Assembly (NCBI GenBank): GCA_029204225.1
Contig: CM055096.1
Coordinates: 76,483,021-76,547,020 of the forward strand
DNA length: 64,000 nucleotides
Source of the DNA: Diphasiastrum complanatum
Taxonomy: Eukaryota > Streptophyta > Lycopodiopsida > Lycopodiales > Lycopodiaceae
Direction: 5' to 3'
Part shown: piece by piece, positions 22,808 through 32,756 of the stretch
Position numbering within the stretch: the stretch's first letter is position 1
Layout: each line of letters starts with the position of its first letter
Position numbers and translations under genes: made by a program
Notes under the pieces: generated by a model
What the model was told of the DNA's origin: nothing
What the model saw: the letters and a program-made list of their open reading frames with translations, nothing else
Databases searched by the model: none

Positions 22808-23475
22808 GAGTCTCCTCCTAATGGGAGCAAGGCAGGGAAGTTCAGTCTTAAATAGTCCTCTCTCTCCCAGGTGTCCTCGTCATCTGTCTTACCTTTCCAA
22901 CATACGAGAAATTCAAAAACTAAATGGTTTCTCAATTGGTGACGACGAACGTCCACAACTTTTTCAGGTACATTAGGCACAAAGGTAGACAGATCCTCGA
23001 GCTCAACTAGTTCACCTTCCGGAATTAGGGAATCCTTCCTACTAAGTCGTTCTTTTAAACGACTTACATGGAAAACAGGATGAACCCCAACCCCAATCGG
23101 AAGATCTAGCTGATACGCGACCGGGTTGATTTTCTTTACAACCTTATAAGGTCCGCTATATCGAGGAGATAGCTTATGGCATTTTCCCATCCGGAGTACC
23201 TTTGAATCCTTAGGGATTTTAAGATACACCCAGGTTCCGACCTCAATATCCCGAGGTGATCAACCGCGGTTAGCATAAAACTGAGCTCTATCCTGAGCGG
23301 TTTTCATGCTTTCTTTGGCCACTAGCAGCATTTCTTGCATATCTTGCAGGAAATCTACTGCAGCTTGCACCTTGAGACCTTTGAGACCGACATAAACTGG
23401 AGAACGCGGCTGAAAGCCATACATCAGCATAAAAGGACTGAATCTGGTGGCAGAATGCTTAGCACTATTGTGCGC
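22804..23475 (-). pseudogene. chromovirus integrase C-terminus and chromodomain
   Basis: The minus strand opens with FSPFMLMYGFQPRSP and KVQAAVDFLQDMQEM, then a stop at about 23261, then GTWVYLKIPKDSK, KLSPRYSGPYKV, LPIGVGVHPVFHVSRLKERL, and a chromodomain: EKVVDVRRHQLRNHLVFEFL, CWKGKTDDEDTWE. The aromatic/acidic 'WKG-...-TWE' core is intact. Chromodomains of this kind direct insertion toward marked chromatin. The upstream integrase is deleted at about 23478. Confidence 0.9.
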
Positions 23476-23479
23476 GAAC

Positions 23480-23939
23480 TAAGCTGATCCCAAACTTGTC
23501 GATCTTCTCCCAACGCCATTTTCATCACATACAAGTGATTACTTGGCGCGGTAGCCGCCCTGAGCTTCTGCACCAGTTTAGCATTTATAAAATTATGTGT
23601 GGAACCATCATCAAACAAAACAGTCACAGCTTGGCGTCCTACAACTCCATTCATACGAATGAGATCATGGGGGCCAAAAACAGCTGTATTAAAACAACAA
23701 TTCTTGCAACTAGTGCCATCCTTAAAGGATAAATCAACAAAAGAAATACTAGAATTACCTGGCGCTTTAAAAGATTTAGGTTGCCCGCCAGATTTCTTTT
23801 GCTTTTTCTTTAGGCAATCTTTTTTAAGATGCCCCTTCTCCATGCAGGAGAAGCACAACTCGCCGGTTCTCGCCTTGTCGTAGTCGGCGCGCTCCAATTT
23901 GACGCGCTTTTTCCCGCCTTGGGAACCGATGTCCGCCAT
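23480..23939 (-). pseudogene. chromovirus zinc knuckle and protease start
   Basis: A basic stretch with CFSCMEKGHLKKDC (C-x2-C-x4-H-x4-C) lies before a lysine-rich run and a spacer. The retropepsin motif then reads VTVLFDDGSTHNFINAKLV; DDGSTHNF matches the D-[ST]-G active site of gypsy proteases in the form D-D-G-S. Shortly afterwards (GEDRQVWDQ) the frame runs into inverted-frame integrase sequence, marking the deletion junction. Confidence 0.9.
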
Positions 23940-24731
23940 CTTGTCTCTATCCCGCTTCTTGAAAAATTTCTTTCTTTTTGTTCAGCCTTGGGCAAAGCCT
24001 GCTCCTTGGGCGTCATCGAAGATTTTCGCAAAGCGAATCGCATCTTCGATTGTCTACGGTTGGTTACGCCGCACTTCTAGCTGAAATTCCTTTGGAAGCC
24101 CCAAGATAAAATGTAACTTTAACAAGATAGGATCGATTCGCAAGGCGAATCGAGACAAATTTTCTTGGAATTCTTGGATATAGGCATCTAACGGGCTAGT
24201 ACCCATCTGCACGGTGACAAAACACCGCCAATGCTCAAAATCATCCAACAACGGAAGAAAAGCCGTTTTAAAGGCTTCTTGAAAGGTGTCCCATGTAGAA
24301 GGGGCAGTAGCCCTCTCCTTTAGATCCTGCCACCATGTAAACGCCTTACCGCGTAAAAACATGAGAGCAGAAGCAATCTTCGTACTGTCAGGCACATCGA
24401 GCATGGAAAAATGACTATTCCATCGATTTAGCCACGACAATACCACATCGGGAAGCTGGTCTTTCTTTTCACCCGAAAAGAATTCCGGATTAAACATTGG
24501 ATAAGCGCCAACGGACCACAAGTGTGTCGAAAAACGCCATTCTTGCTCGACCGCGGCATGCTTGACCTGCATTTCTAAAATTTGATTTTGCAGCATATTT
24601 AGGGCCTGAACAAGCTGGTTAGTGTCTACATCAGGAGGAGGTGGTGGACGGTCCTTCACTCGAGGGCATAATAGGGTCCATGGCGCACTACGGAAGAAGT
24701 CAAAGAAAAAACTGCAAGGGCTTCGCAACAA
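23810..24731 (-). pseudogene. chromovirus gag
   Basis: The capsid is recognisable: a start region with VDTNQLVQALNMLQNQILEM, then FSGEKKDQLPDVVLSWLNRW, ALMFLRGKAFTWWQDLKER, WDTFQEAFKTAFLPLLDDF and LDAYIQEFQENLSRFAL. A stop at about 24054 breaks the end (before TIEDAIRFAKIFDDAQGAGF), and another precedes the lysine-rich linker to the zinc knuckle. This is the particle-forming protein of the element. Confidence 0.9.
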
Positions 24732-25415
24732 AAGAACTTAGAGAACTTGAGACCACTACTCAAGGAGACTAAGCCACAATAAGCACCTCAAAGATGAAAA
24801 TGGAGCCTATACCCCCCATCCCACTTCTTTTCCTTCTTAAAAGGCCTTGCCGGGTGGCGGGCCTTATGGTTGCCATCTAGCAAGCACATGGTCACCTAAA
24901 ACAAGTGGCATCCCCCACCTACCCTCAACTCACATGGCCACCACCCTCTTTACGCCACCTCACCCAAGGGTCACTTGGGTCACGTCCCCACCCAACTTTT
25001 GGGCCATCGCCTTGACCTCATGGTCTTATAGCCTAAAGATACACCTAAATCTCCTCTAAGGCTTGTCCTTAGGCAAAGGAGAAAGTACATGTACAATTGT
25101 ACGTTCATGAGGAAGAGGTGGAGGACAAAACATCAATTTTCCTCTCCAAAAGAGAAAAGGATGAAAGATTTACCAATTTTTCTTAGTGTGTAAGTGGAAG
25201 ATTACAAAGAGAAAGATTAAGCCCAAGAAAGAGGCTAAGAAAAACAAGAAAAAAGGTACACAGGTCTGTACCTGCAAACTAAACAAGGCCTTAACCCTTT
25301 GGTTTACATTGCAAAAAGAAAGGCTTTGCGACCTACGTTGAGAAAAGCAAAGCTTATCTTTGATTTGAAAATTTTCTCAACATACCCAGGTGTATTGTAC
25401 TTGTAAGGTACAAAC

Positions 25416-25935
25416 TGTTAGAATCCCCATCATCATGCCGGTCATTGCTAAAGTACAAGCAAGTGACGAACGCTACGTTACCACCCAACCATAGAGGTAC
25501 TGCCACCTCACCCCCGTGCACTGGAGCTACAGACCACCATCAAGCAAGCTCGGGTCTCAAGTAAGCCATGGTGTCCCATACCACCATAGCTTATCCTCAA
25601 CCCTCACCAACCTACATCTTGAGGCCTAGATACTCGTCCTGACCTGACCACCAGTGGAAGAGCTTCATTCTCCAAGAAAGAATGAATACCCAGCTCATGG
25701 AGATCCACCTCTATATACATAGTCCGGGTGGGTCATCTTCCTCCACAAGAATCACCGCATGACTAACGACACGCGACAGTTGTGCACAATGACGTGCGTC
25801 CATAACAACGAGTCACCGCGTGCCAATGAGACATTGACACGTGGCACCCCTATAGCTCCAGATCAGCGTTTCGTCCCATAACTGAGACCGTCACCTCAAG
25901 TTTCCTGTTGCGTACCCCCTTATGGGTACGTAACA
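25416..25935 (-). mobile_element. 5' LTR of chromovirus
   Basis: Same ends (TGTTAG...GTAACA on the plus strand) as the LTR at 22271-22791. It lies at the upstream end of the minus-strand gag. Confidence 0.95.
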
Positions 25936-26860
25936 GGAGGGCCAGATATCAAGCTTTGCAATGGCTTTTCTTGACTTATTGCTGGAGAGGCCATGAACTT
26001 GCTTTTCCATACAATGTTCCAAATCATCCAAAAAATCGTTGTATGTCAAATTGAAGCCAACAGTTTTGAGGCAAAGCCAACGATTTGAAAATTAAGGTTT
26101 TACTTCCAATGCACAAGTATCGTAAAGCCTTTAGTTTATGATATATTTAACTACTGGAGAGACTTCCGTAAAACAAAAATTAAATTAAATTAAATTATTC
26201 TTCTTAACTCTGTAACACTAAATTGTTTAAGAAAATCTAATCTGATAAGGGGTTTTCATAATACAAATCCTGGAGTTTGACGTAAAACCCATCTGTGACC
26301 GTTATTGCCAACAATTTACTAACTTTATTCTACACCTGCAAATTACTGCTTGCTCCCAAACCAAGCCAACTTCACAAAGAACAATCCAAGGAAAAAATCA
26401 TAAAAGAAAAAGATGAGACTTCAAAACCCAGAACTGTGGACCCTTGAAAGTGAATAAGCAACCATATGCAATGGATTTAGACGCATTTCATGACACCAAT
26501 ACTAAATTCTTGCAACTTATGATACTTTTATGTGCACTCCCTTAGTCAATAGCTTGGAAACAAATACGAAGGATCTAATATTTCTTGTGCCACTATCAGT
26601 CAAAGACTCTGACTGCGTTCCACAGGAAACTTGAATCCTTGACCTTCCAGAAAAGTGCCTTTGGCATGCCAGCTCTTACTGGAGTGGCTAAAATGCACAT
26701 CAAATACAGCTCCTAGATTAAGTTTTTGCCTGCTTGAGACCTGAAAAAGCTTCAATCTTGGCATCTAAAAACAGCATTTCAACAAATGTTAACTGCAATT
26801 GGATTACGACCCCTAGATTTGCAAAAATTGAAAACTAATGTCTTAAAATTTCCAATCTTT
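25936..26860. other. no recognisable gene
   Basis: Downstream flank of the ribosomal protein gene and outer flank of the chromovirus. Nothing beyond the possible interrupted frame described in the findings. Confidence 0.5.
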
Positions 26861-27171
26861 CTATTCCTCATCGCCTTCCTCCGACTGAGCATCCCTCAGG
26901 TGCTTCTTAGCATACCTTTGATTCCTCAAAAACTTTGGATCCATCTGCAATAGACGAATCAACAACACCAGCAAAATCAACATCATAACAAAGTCATACC
27001 CTACAAACCAGAGATGCAACAAAAGAAGCAGAAAGTGGGGTTGTTTTGGACTCTAATAGAGAAACTTACTCCTTTCCTTGAGATGTATTTGTGCTTCTTT
27101 GGTTTCTTGATGCCATTTTTGTGATTTTTGTAAGACTGATTGTGTGCTGTGTGATTCTTTGACTTTGCCAT
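26861..27171 (-). CDS. RPL29: 60S ribosomal protein eL29 (L29)
   Basis: Two coding exons give a 61-residue, very basic protein. Exon 1 is 27171-27070 (34 codons, [20 protein letters not shown] start, ending YISRKG) and exon 2 is 26944-26861 ([20 protein letters not shown], acidic end EEGDEE, TAG). The splice sites are GTAAGT at 27069 and an AG before 26944, joining in phase 0. The length and the [12 protein letters not shown] block match plant eL29, a small component of the cytosolic large ribosomal subunit. The ATG is preceded by an acceptor-like TGACAG, and a matching non-coding exon with a GTAAGT donor lies 1.5 kb upstream. Nothing is damaged. It looks like a working housekeeping gene. Confidence 0.95.
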
Positions 27172-27176
27172 CCTGT

Positions 27177-28710
27177 CAGTGCCCGTGTCAAGCCACCTAG
27201 GTATAAGCTTCATGCATCCCAATAATTGACTCGCAAAAACAAAAACAAAAGATGTAGATATAACATGGTTCCAATCAGAAGATATTCAGTGTAATTATAA
27301 ACCGAGATATCAAATTGGAGAAGAAACATGCACAAGGCAAAACGGTACATTCCAGCATAAGGTTTCCACCGAATTCAAGGTACAATACTAACTATGCAGG
27401 TCAATGTCATATTTTTTGGTAAGAGAACTATACCTACCATCCAATGACAACTTAGCTAGGTTATGTTGAAATTGGTTTGCACGCTTGTAACTTGCTAGTT
27501 CGGATCCCATAATAAATCAAACATTTGTGTAACTAGTGCCTACAAGAATATGTAATTCAGGAGTTAACCCAGAAAACAGCATAGTTGAATGCCATAGGCG
27601 TACATATGAAGGACCTGCATCTGAACGTGTTGCTTTGTCCGCATAAATCTGGTTACTATACAGTAAAGGTATCTAGAAAACCAAAGAAGATAAAATATGC
27701 TGTTTATTTTCAGGCTGCTGACATCAACATTCTGCGGACAGGGGGACAATGGGATGCAAAGCTCTGACTTACAAGGCCAGAGCTGTAGTTTCTAAACTCA
27801 AGTCATTCTATATATCAAAAGCTTCTACCCTTATATGTTGGTGAACAGCTCCACGTCCCCATTCTAGCCATGTGTAAAATTATCATACACATCTATCTAA
27901 TTACATGTAGTCGATTTTGAATAAGAGTCGCTATGCATGAAGTGAATTCAGAATTTAAACGATGAAGGATAAAACAACGCAAAATGTACAGTTTATAACG
28001 CTTTTCGTTTCGGATTCAGGCCTCCAAAAGAGAAAAACAATACTTCTGGATCTGCCAAACAAAATTTTCTGTAAGTTTTTGGCCCATGGATTTCTAACCT
28101 ATTTACAGTAAACCTGACAGGTTTTGTGTTAGGTTGTGAGAAAAGTTTTCCGCAGTCAAGTTTCAATCTGATTCAGAATCAGATCCTACCGATTCCAGTC
28201 GAATCGGCTAGAAAAAGGCAGATGTGAGATAATAACAACGTTTTTTTTCATTTCATACTACGTTTGATTTCGTTAAGACAACGGAAATTGCCCCACTTCA
28301 CAACATTCTCGCTATTGAGTAAGACTACACACAAATACAAAGGAAAACAACTTCCCTGATGGACACAATATTGATGTCAAAATATGCAGTGAGTAACATA
28401 AATGTGATAAATCTCACCCTCAGGGACTCTTGGAAACCAACTGTTGCACAAGATACATCATAAATCCACCTAGAAACCTTACTTTCAAACCTACAGCTCA
28501 AGAAAAGCCCAGATCGGCTCATTTCGCCATAGTACACGCAAAAAAATCACGAACAAGAAACTGAAAACCCTCACTGCCAAATGCTACATAGAAAACTGAT
28601 AACAGAGACGAAAAATTGCTTGCTAAATTTTCTATCAACAATACATAAAGATCTACTGCAAACAGATCAGCCATTGCATTAAAATGTATGCGGCGCAGCT
28701 AGAGACTTAC
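27177..28710 (-). other. 5' UTR intron of RPL29
   Basis: This is the interval between the non-coding exon donor (GTAAGT, 28710-28705) and a TGACAG acceptor just upstream of the ATG. It is about 1.5 kb. A leader intron of this kind is common in plant ribosomal protein genes and often raises expression. I see no gene inside it. The acceptor position is inferred. Confidence 0.65.
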
Positions 28711-28790
28711 TCGCTTCTCTTCTCCTTCGCCGATCGACGACCTAGGTTTGCTTTCGCTTCGCTTTTCTGTCACCGCCGCGCAGCAGCAAA
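28711..28790 (-). other. RPL29 non-coding first exon (approximate 5' end)
   Basis: A GC-rich, purine-rich leader on the minus strand ends in GAGAAGCGA followed by the GTAAGT donor. Its start is estimated from an ATATATTT element at about 28795-28803 on the minus strand. The long open frame over this region (28699-28908) is not a gene. Confidence 0.65.
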
Positions 28791-28848
28791 GCGAAATATA
28801 TGTGCAGGTGGTGGGGGCAATAAAGCAAAGCGCCCTAAATACTAGAAG

Positions 28849-28860
28849 CCCTAACCCTAA
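28849..28860 (-). promoter_or_regulatory. telo-box type element of the RPL29 promoter
   Basis: CCCTAACCCTAA on the plus strand lies about 70 bases upstream of the inferred transcription start. Telo-box (AAACCCTAA-like) elements near the start site are a known hallmark of plant ribosomal protein promoters. Confidence 0.65.
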
Positions 28861-28909
28861 TTTGGAACCGCCAAAGTTTTGACCGGCTCCTTTGAGTCCA
28901 ATGGACATG

Positions 28910-30950
28910 AATGCAGGTCATTGACCTTGACCTGGGGGGGGGTCCCCGGGCCGCTACTGGCCTTAAGGCTTCTTCACATGAGCTTCACTTGGCCCCGTTC
29001 TTGATGTCAAGAACAGGTTCCTGGGTGCTCCCTGACTTTTTGCCGTCCTCTTGAGCATCCCGTCATCCTCTCTGCCGGGTCGGTCATCCCAGCAACAGCA
29101 ACAGCAACATATCCTCTCAGCTCGCTCAATTTCCTTGGATCATAATTGTGGGCATCATCATCACTTGGCTACAACAAATCACCACCTGATTGCAACGGAT
29201 TCAAAAAATTTAGGGGATCTACTCATCTTCCATTTCCAAATTTTAATAGGATCACAATCAACATGAGGATGACATGCCTTTAGGAAATTGACCCAAGCCA
29301 TAAAGAAAGAGAAGAGGCCGACCGTCATGTGAAGAGGCCTTAGCGGCACACACATGCAAATTCTGGTGCACTAGAATCATGACATGTCAACATGACGTTG
29401 TTGCCCGGGCTTTGCCTAGACAAATGGGTGCTCGGAAAAACTTCATTGTGGACACCATCACGGATTTCTCAGGCATCTTGGGAGCTGCACAAATTTTGTG
29501 GGAACCAATGAGACCCCGTGAAGTTTCCTGAGAACCAAGGCAAATTTCCCAAGCACTAGCGCCGAATTTCATGAGCATCGAGTTTGATGGGCACTAGCTT
29601 TTTAGTCTTCAAGTATATGAGCTACTTACCATCCTTTGATTTGCTCATGGGATATGTTTTTGGCTGCACAGAGCACCACGAGCAACCAAATTTTTTTTTA
29701 AAAAAAAAGGTATGGCTGGGCGAGTCTAGCTCAAACCCCAGACTTGCTAGGGGAGTTGTGCGTCTTGTAGGCATTGCCCAAAGTTTGGCCCTAGTGCAAA
29801 TACAAGCAAGTGTTTTTGGCCTTGCCAAGCATGCAAAGGCAATACTATGTGTTGAGCTCGGTCAATGGAGTTGAAAAAAAGTCAACGTTAAAGGATATTG
29901 TGTTAATTTTTAAGGCTAAAATCTTAATTGAGGGCTAAAGTAACATACATTTGTTGCCATTTAAAAATTAGTGAGAAATCATGCAAACAATGCATGAGCC
30001 ATAAGCAAAAGCAAAAGCTATTTTAGTTTGCATGAGCCATAATTTCGAAGTCATGCATGCATGATCCATAAGCAAAAGCAGAAGCTATTTTTGGTTTGTT
30101 TTTTGCATGGATCCATCTTACATTTTTCTATCCGCTTTACATCATCACCATTTAATGTAGATCAATCTGTAATGTGATATGCAGCATACATTTATGAGGA
30201 TTTCTTCATCATGCAAAAGGCTTGAGCAGAAAAAAGGTGTCGGAAGATGAATTGAAACTTTATGATATTGATTCGATTGGAGGCATGAGAATTTTTCCAA
30301 CCATTCTTGTCATTTCCTGAAAGCAAATGGATGTAACAGAATGTTTGTCTCTGAGCCAAAATAGTTTGGATTTCTTTGAAGGGCAAATGATGTAGCAGCG
30401 GGATTCTGTTTGAAGCGGGGGAGATATTTTGCCGAACATCGCAAACTTGAGACTGCAATTAATAGTGTCATCAATCGTATCTATTCAGAAGGCAGCAGTT
30501 TTTGGGGGCCTTGTCATTTTGCGAGTAAATACTTTGCAAGTTTTGCGAGTTTTCTTATCACCAAGGCCCAGAAAAATAATGGCACATGGCGTGCTATTAT
30601 CTTGCGAGCTTTGGGTACAATGGAGTACTCCCCATAAAACCGAATTGAAAAATAAAATGCAAGTTCAATAACTACTTGTATCAATAGTTATTTGCTACAC
30701 ATACATAACTTGTTCACTCATTGGAGCAATTATTCTTTTCAATTGAAACCACTAAATGGACATAGTGTTGTATCAATTTAAATCATTTGTCAAATCATGT
30801 TACTCAAATGCAGACATCACGATTTAGGGTTTAGGAAATTTACACCTCAGCAATAGATAGATTATGTATTTAAATTGTATGTGTGTTTTACATGTATCAT
30901 TTTTCGATTCATGTTACTCCAATCTAGGCATCCATTAGTTGAACTTTAGG
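28910..30950. other. no recognisable gene
   Basis: About 2 kb with a short CAG/CAA run near 29092-29110, a G-run at 28935 and a poly-T/A run at 29690-29710. Small open frames here carry no family motif. Confidence 0.5.
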
Positions 30951-30958
30951 ATATTCAC

Positions 30959-31310
30959 ATGTCAATGATATCTATTTCAAGTTTGCACCAAAAAAATGCC
31001 GTTATAATCCACAATAGGGAGTTGTCTTCTATAGGTGAAAAGATCCAAGATACTGAGTTAGTCCAAATCATTTTGAATGGATTAGGAGATGAATTTTCTA
31101 ATCTTGTTCAAACTTTTGCTATTCAAGATCTACTTTCAAATATTGAAAAACTTCAAAGTGTGCTTGTAAGTGAGGAAAGTGGAATGCTTCATATCAAAAG
31201 TAGGATGAGTTCCTTATTATTGAATTATACATGATGAAAAAGCTAACTTTTCTTTGAAAGGCAAGAAGAAAAAGGTTGTCCCCGCATCGCACATGCTTTT
31301 TGGGATGTTA
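30959..31310 (+). pseudogene. Ty1/copia gag fragment
   Basis: About 60 codons of copia capsid C-terminal region: LSSIGEKIQDTELVQIILNG, LGDEFSNLVQTFAI, NIEKLQSVLVSEE. In this family the segment follows the capsid core and precedes the zinc knuckle. There is no start region, knuckle or pol. Its end abuts the minus-strand transposase-like remnant. Confidence 0.65.
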
Positions 31311-31319
31311 CTCTACTGA

Positions 31320-31965
31320 TTAACTTTTCAAGACTAGGCCCCATTCCAATGTGATGTATCGTCCCCAGTGAGAATACCTAACGTGCCACCATGGCAACCA
31401 TGCCTCCAAAGAAGGTATCTGATTGGTGTATGCAGCGCTTGATCTCCAAAAGGCCCGTACTATGTTATATTTTGCATTGGCTTCAATCATGTCTGCTGCC
31501 AGTCTCCAATCCTCACATAACGACAAGTGTTTACTTCGCCTTTCTTGTATGATGCATTGGTCTGTATGTTTTTTTAAACTATCCTTGAAGTGGAGAAGAC
31601 ATGGTCTCTCACGTCCCTCCATGCTCACACTATCTCCAATGCCATAAACTCTCCTAACAGCTACCCAATTTGCTCCAGCCTCATCTGCCATAAATCCTCG
31701 AAATTGCACTGTATCCAACCCATATTTTTGCATCACCCCATTGAGCATCTCCCAAAACTTCACCTGTGCTCTTGTGTCCTCAACCTTCATCTCACAAACT
31801 GCTATTGTCTGCAAACTTTGTATACTATATAGACAATAACTTTTTGTCAGAACACAATCAAGGACCGAATAAATTCTATGATTACATAGGGTGATGAATC
31901 ATGAAAAAATACCTAGGGTCATAAACATGGGCAGCCATTGTAGTCCAACCACGTACTCTTTTGAC
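31320..31965 (-). pseudogene. MULE-like transposase fragment with one intron
   Basis: Minus-strand exon pieces read RVRGWTTMAAHVYDP, then (after a GT...AG intron of about 85 bases, about 31833-31918) QTIAVCEMKVEDTRAQVKFW, YGLDTVQFRGFMADEAGANW, GRERPCLLHF, then LCEDWRLAADMIEAN. The D-rich 'FMADEA' followed about 30 residues later by 'R-CL-H' resembles the DDE core of Mutator-like transposases; this is an inference, not a firm match. Joining across the intron keeps the frame. Both ends are truncated, and a basic zinc-binding or SWIM region is not seen. Confidence 0.5.
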
Positions 31966-32121
31966 ATGATCAAAGAGACTTTAGGCCTTTTTGAGAGACT
32001 TTTAATGTTGCAGGGCCTAAATGTCAAGTTAGTGAATAAAGTTGGATTTCCCTCCAATTTGAATAATTAGGGAGGCATAAATGGACCAATAAGATTCAGA
32101 GGCTAGGGTCCTCCTCTCCAC

Positions 32122-32130
32122 TATAAAAAG
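32122..32130 (+). promoter_or_regulatory. TATA box, promoter copy 1
   Basis: TATAAAAAG lies in the middle of the first LTR promoter copy, preceded by a CT-rich run. Confidence 0.7.
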
Positions 32131-32293
32131 GGACCAACTCGAGTTCCTACACATGTTCATTTCTTCAATTCAATAAAGTAGATTGGTTCTCTTGTGAAAT
32201 GGATTGATGAATGTCCTTGCTTTTTTAAATTTGAATAATTAGGGAGGCAGAAATGGACCAATAAGATTCAGAGGCTAGGGTCCTCTTCTCTAC

Positions 32294-32302
32294 TATAAAA
32301 AG
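32294..32302 (+). promoter_or_regulatory. TATA box, promoter copy 2
   Basis: The same TATAAAAAG recurs exactly 172 bases downstream in the second copy. Confidence 0.7.
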
Positions 32303-32741
32303 GGACCAACTCGAGTTCCTACACATGTTCATTTTTTCAATTCAATAAAGTAGATTGGTTCTCTTGTGAAATGGATTGATGAATGTCCTTGCTCTTTATC
32401 ACTTTTTCTCCATCTCTCATGCTTTATTTGGATTTTGCTAATTGTTGGATTTGATTGTTATTGGGATTGCATGTTATTATACTATTATGAGGGAGAAAGA
32501 GAGAGAGAGAGAAAGAGTAAGCTATCTTGTTGTGGATCTAGTGTTAGTGGATGTAGTGTTAATGCTTAGAGTTAATGGATGTCAGAGTTAGATGTGAATC
32601 TTTCATTTATGCTGAAATCTGAACTATACTATCACTCTCATGGGAACGAATCTATGCGTGACAACTAACTTCATCTCTTTGATGCTAGATTGATTAGATC
32701 TTGGATTGAGGTTAGGCAAAGAAAGAAACCCACTACAATTT

Positions 32742-32754
32742 TGGCGCCGTTGCC
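32742..32754 (+). other. primer-binding site (tRNA-Asp)
   Basis: TGGCGCCGTTGCC is complementary to the 3' terminal 13 bases of plant tRNA-Asp (GTC). The match then breaks (AGAG). Confidence 0.85.
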
Positions 32755-32756
32755 AG

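Larger units (their letters stand above)
22271..25935 (-). mobile_element. internally deleted chromovirus (Ty3/gypsy)
   Basis: Two similar direct LTRs (521 and 520 bp) enclose about 2.6 kb. Read on the minus strand the internal part is gag, zinc knuckle, protease start, then a jump to the end of integrase and a chromodomain. RT, RNase H and most of integrase are gone. The polypurine tract at 22792-22807 next to the 3' LTR confirms the orientation. No standard tRNA-Met primer site follows the 5' LTR. LTR divergence by eye is about two dozen substitutions plus small indels, so the insertion is fairly recent relative to the other elements here. Confidence 0.9.
32056..32396 (+). repeat. 172-bp tandem duplication inside the LTR
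   Basis: Copy 1 starts at 32056 and copy 2 at 32228, each beginning AATTTGAATAATTAGGGAGG and ending in AATGTCCTTGCT. They differ at only a few positions. Each copy carries its own TATA box and AATAAAG, so the whole core promoter is doubled. Confidence 0.95.
32006..32737 (+). mobile_element. 5' LTR of gypsy element
   Basis: It ends in CCCACTACA four bases before the primer-binding site. The left end TGTTGCAGGGCC is the best candidate; a second LTR of the same type at 58887 also begins TGTTGC and is of similar length. It contains two TATA boxes inside a duplicated promoter segment. Confidence 0.6.

Noticed and set aside
28849-28860. Telomeric repeat or interstitial telomere
   Set aside because: Only two partial units, placed where plant ribosomal protein promoters carry telo-boxes.
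28699-28908. 69-codon minus-strand frame over the RPL29 promoter
   Set aside because: It overlaps the telo-box, TATA-like element and non-coding exon; the arrangement fits a ribosomal protein promoter, not a gene.
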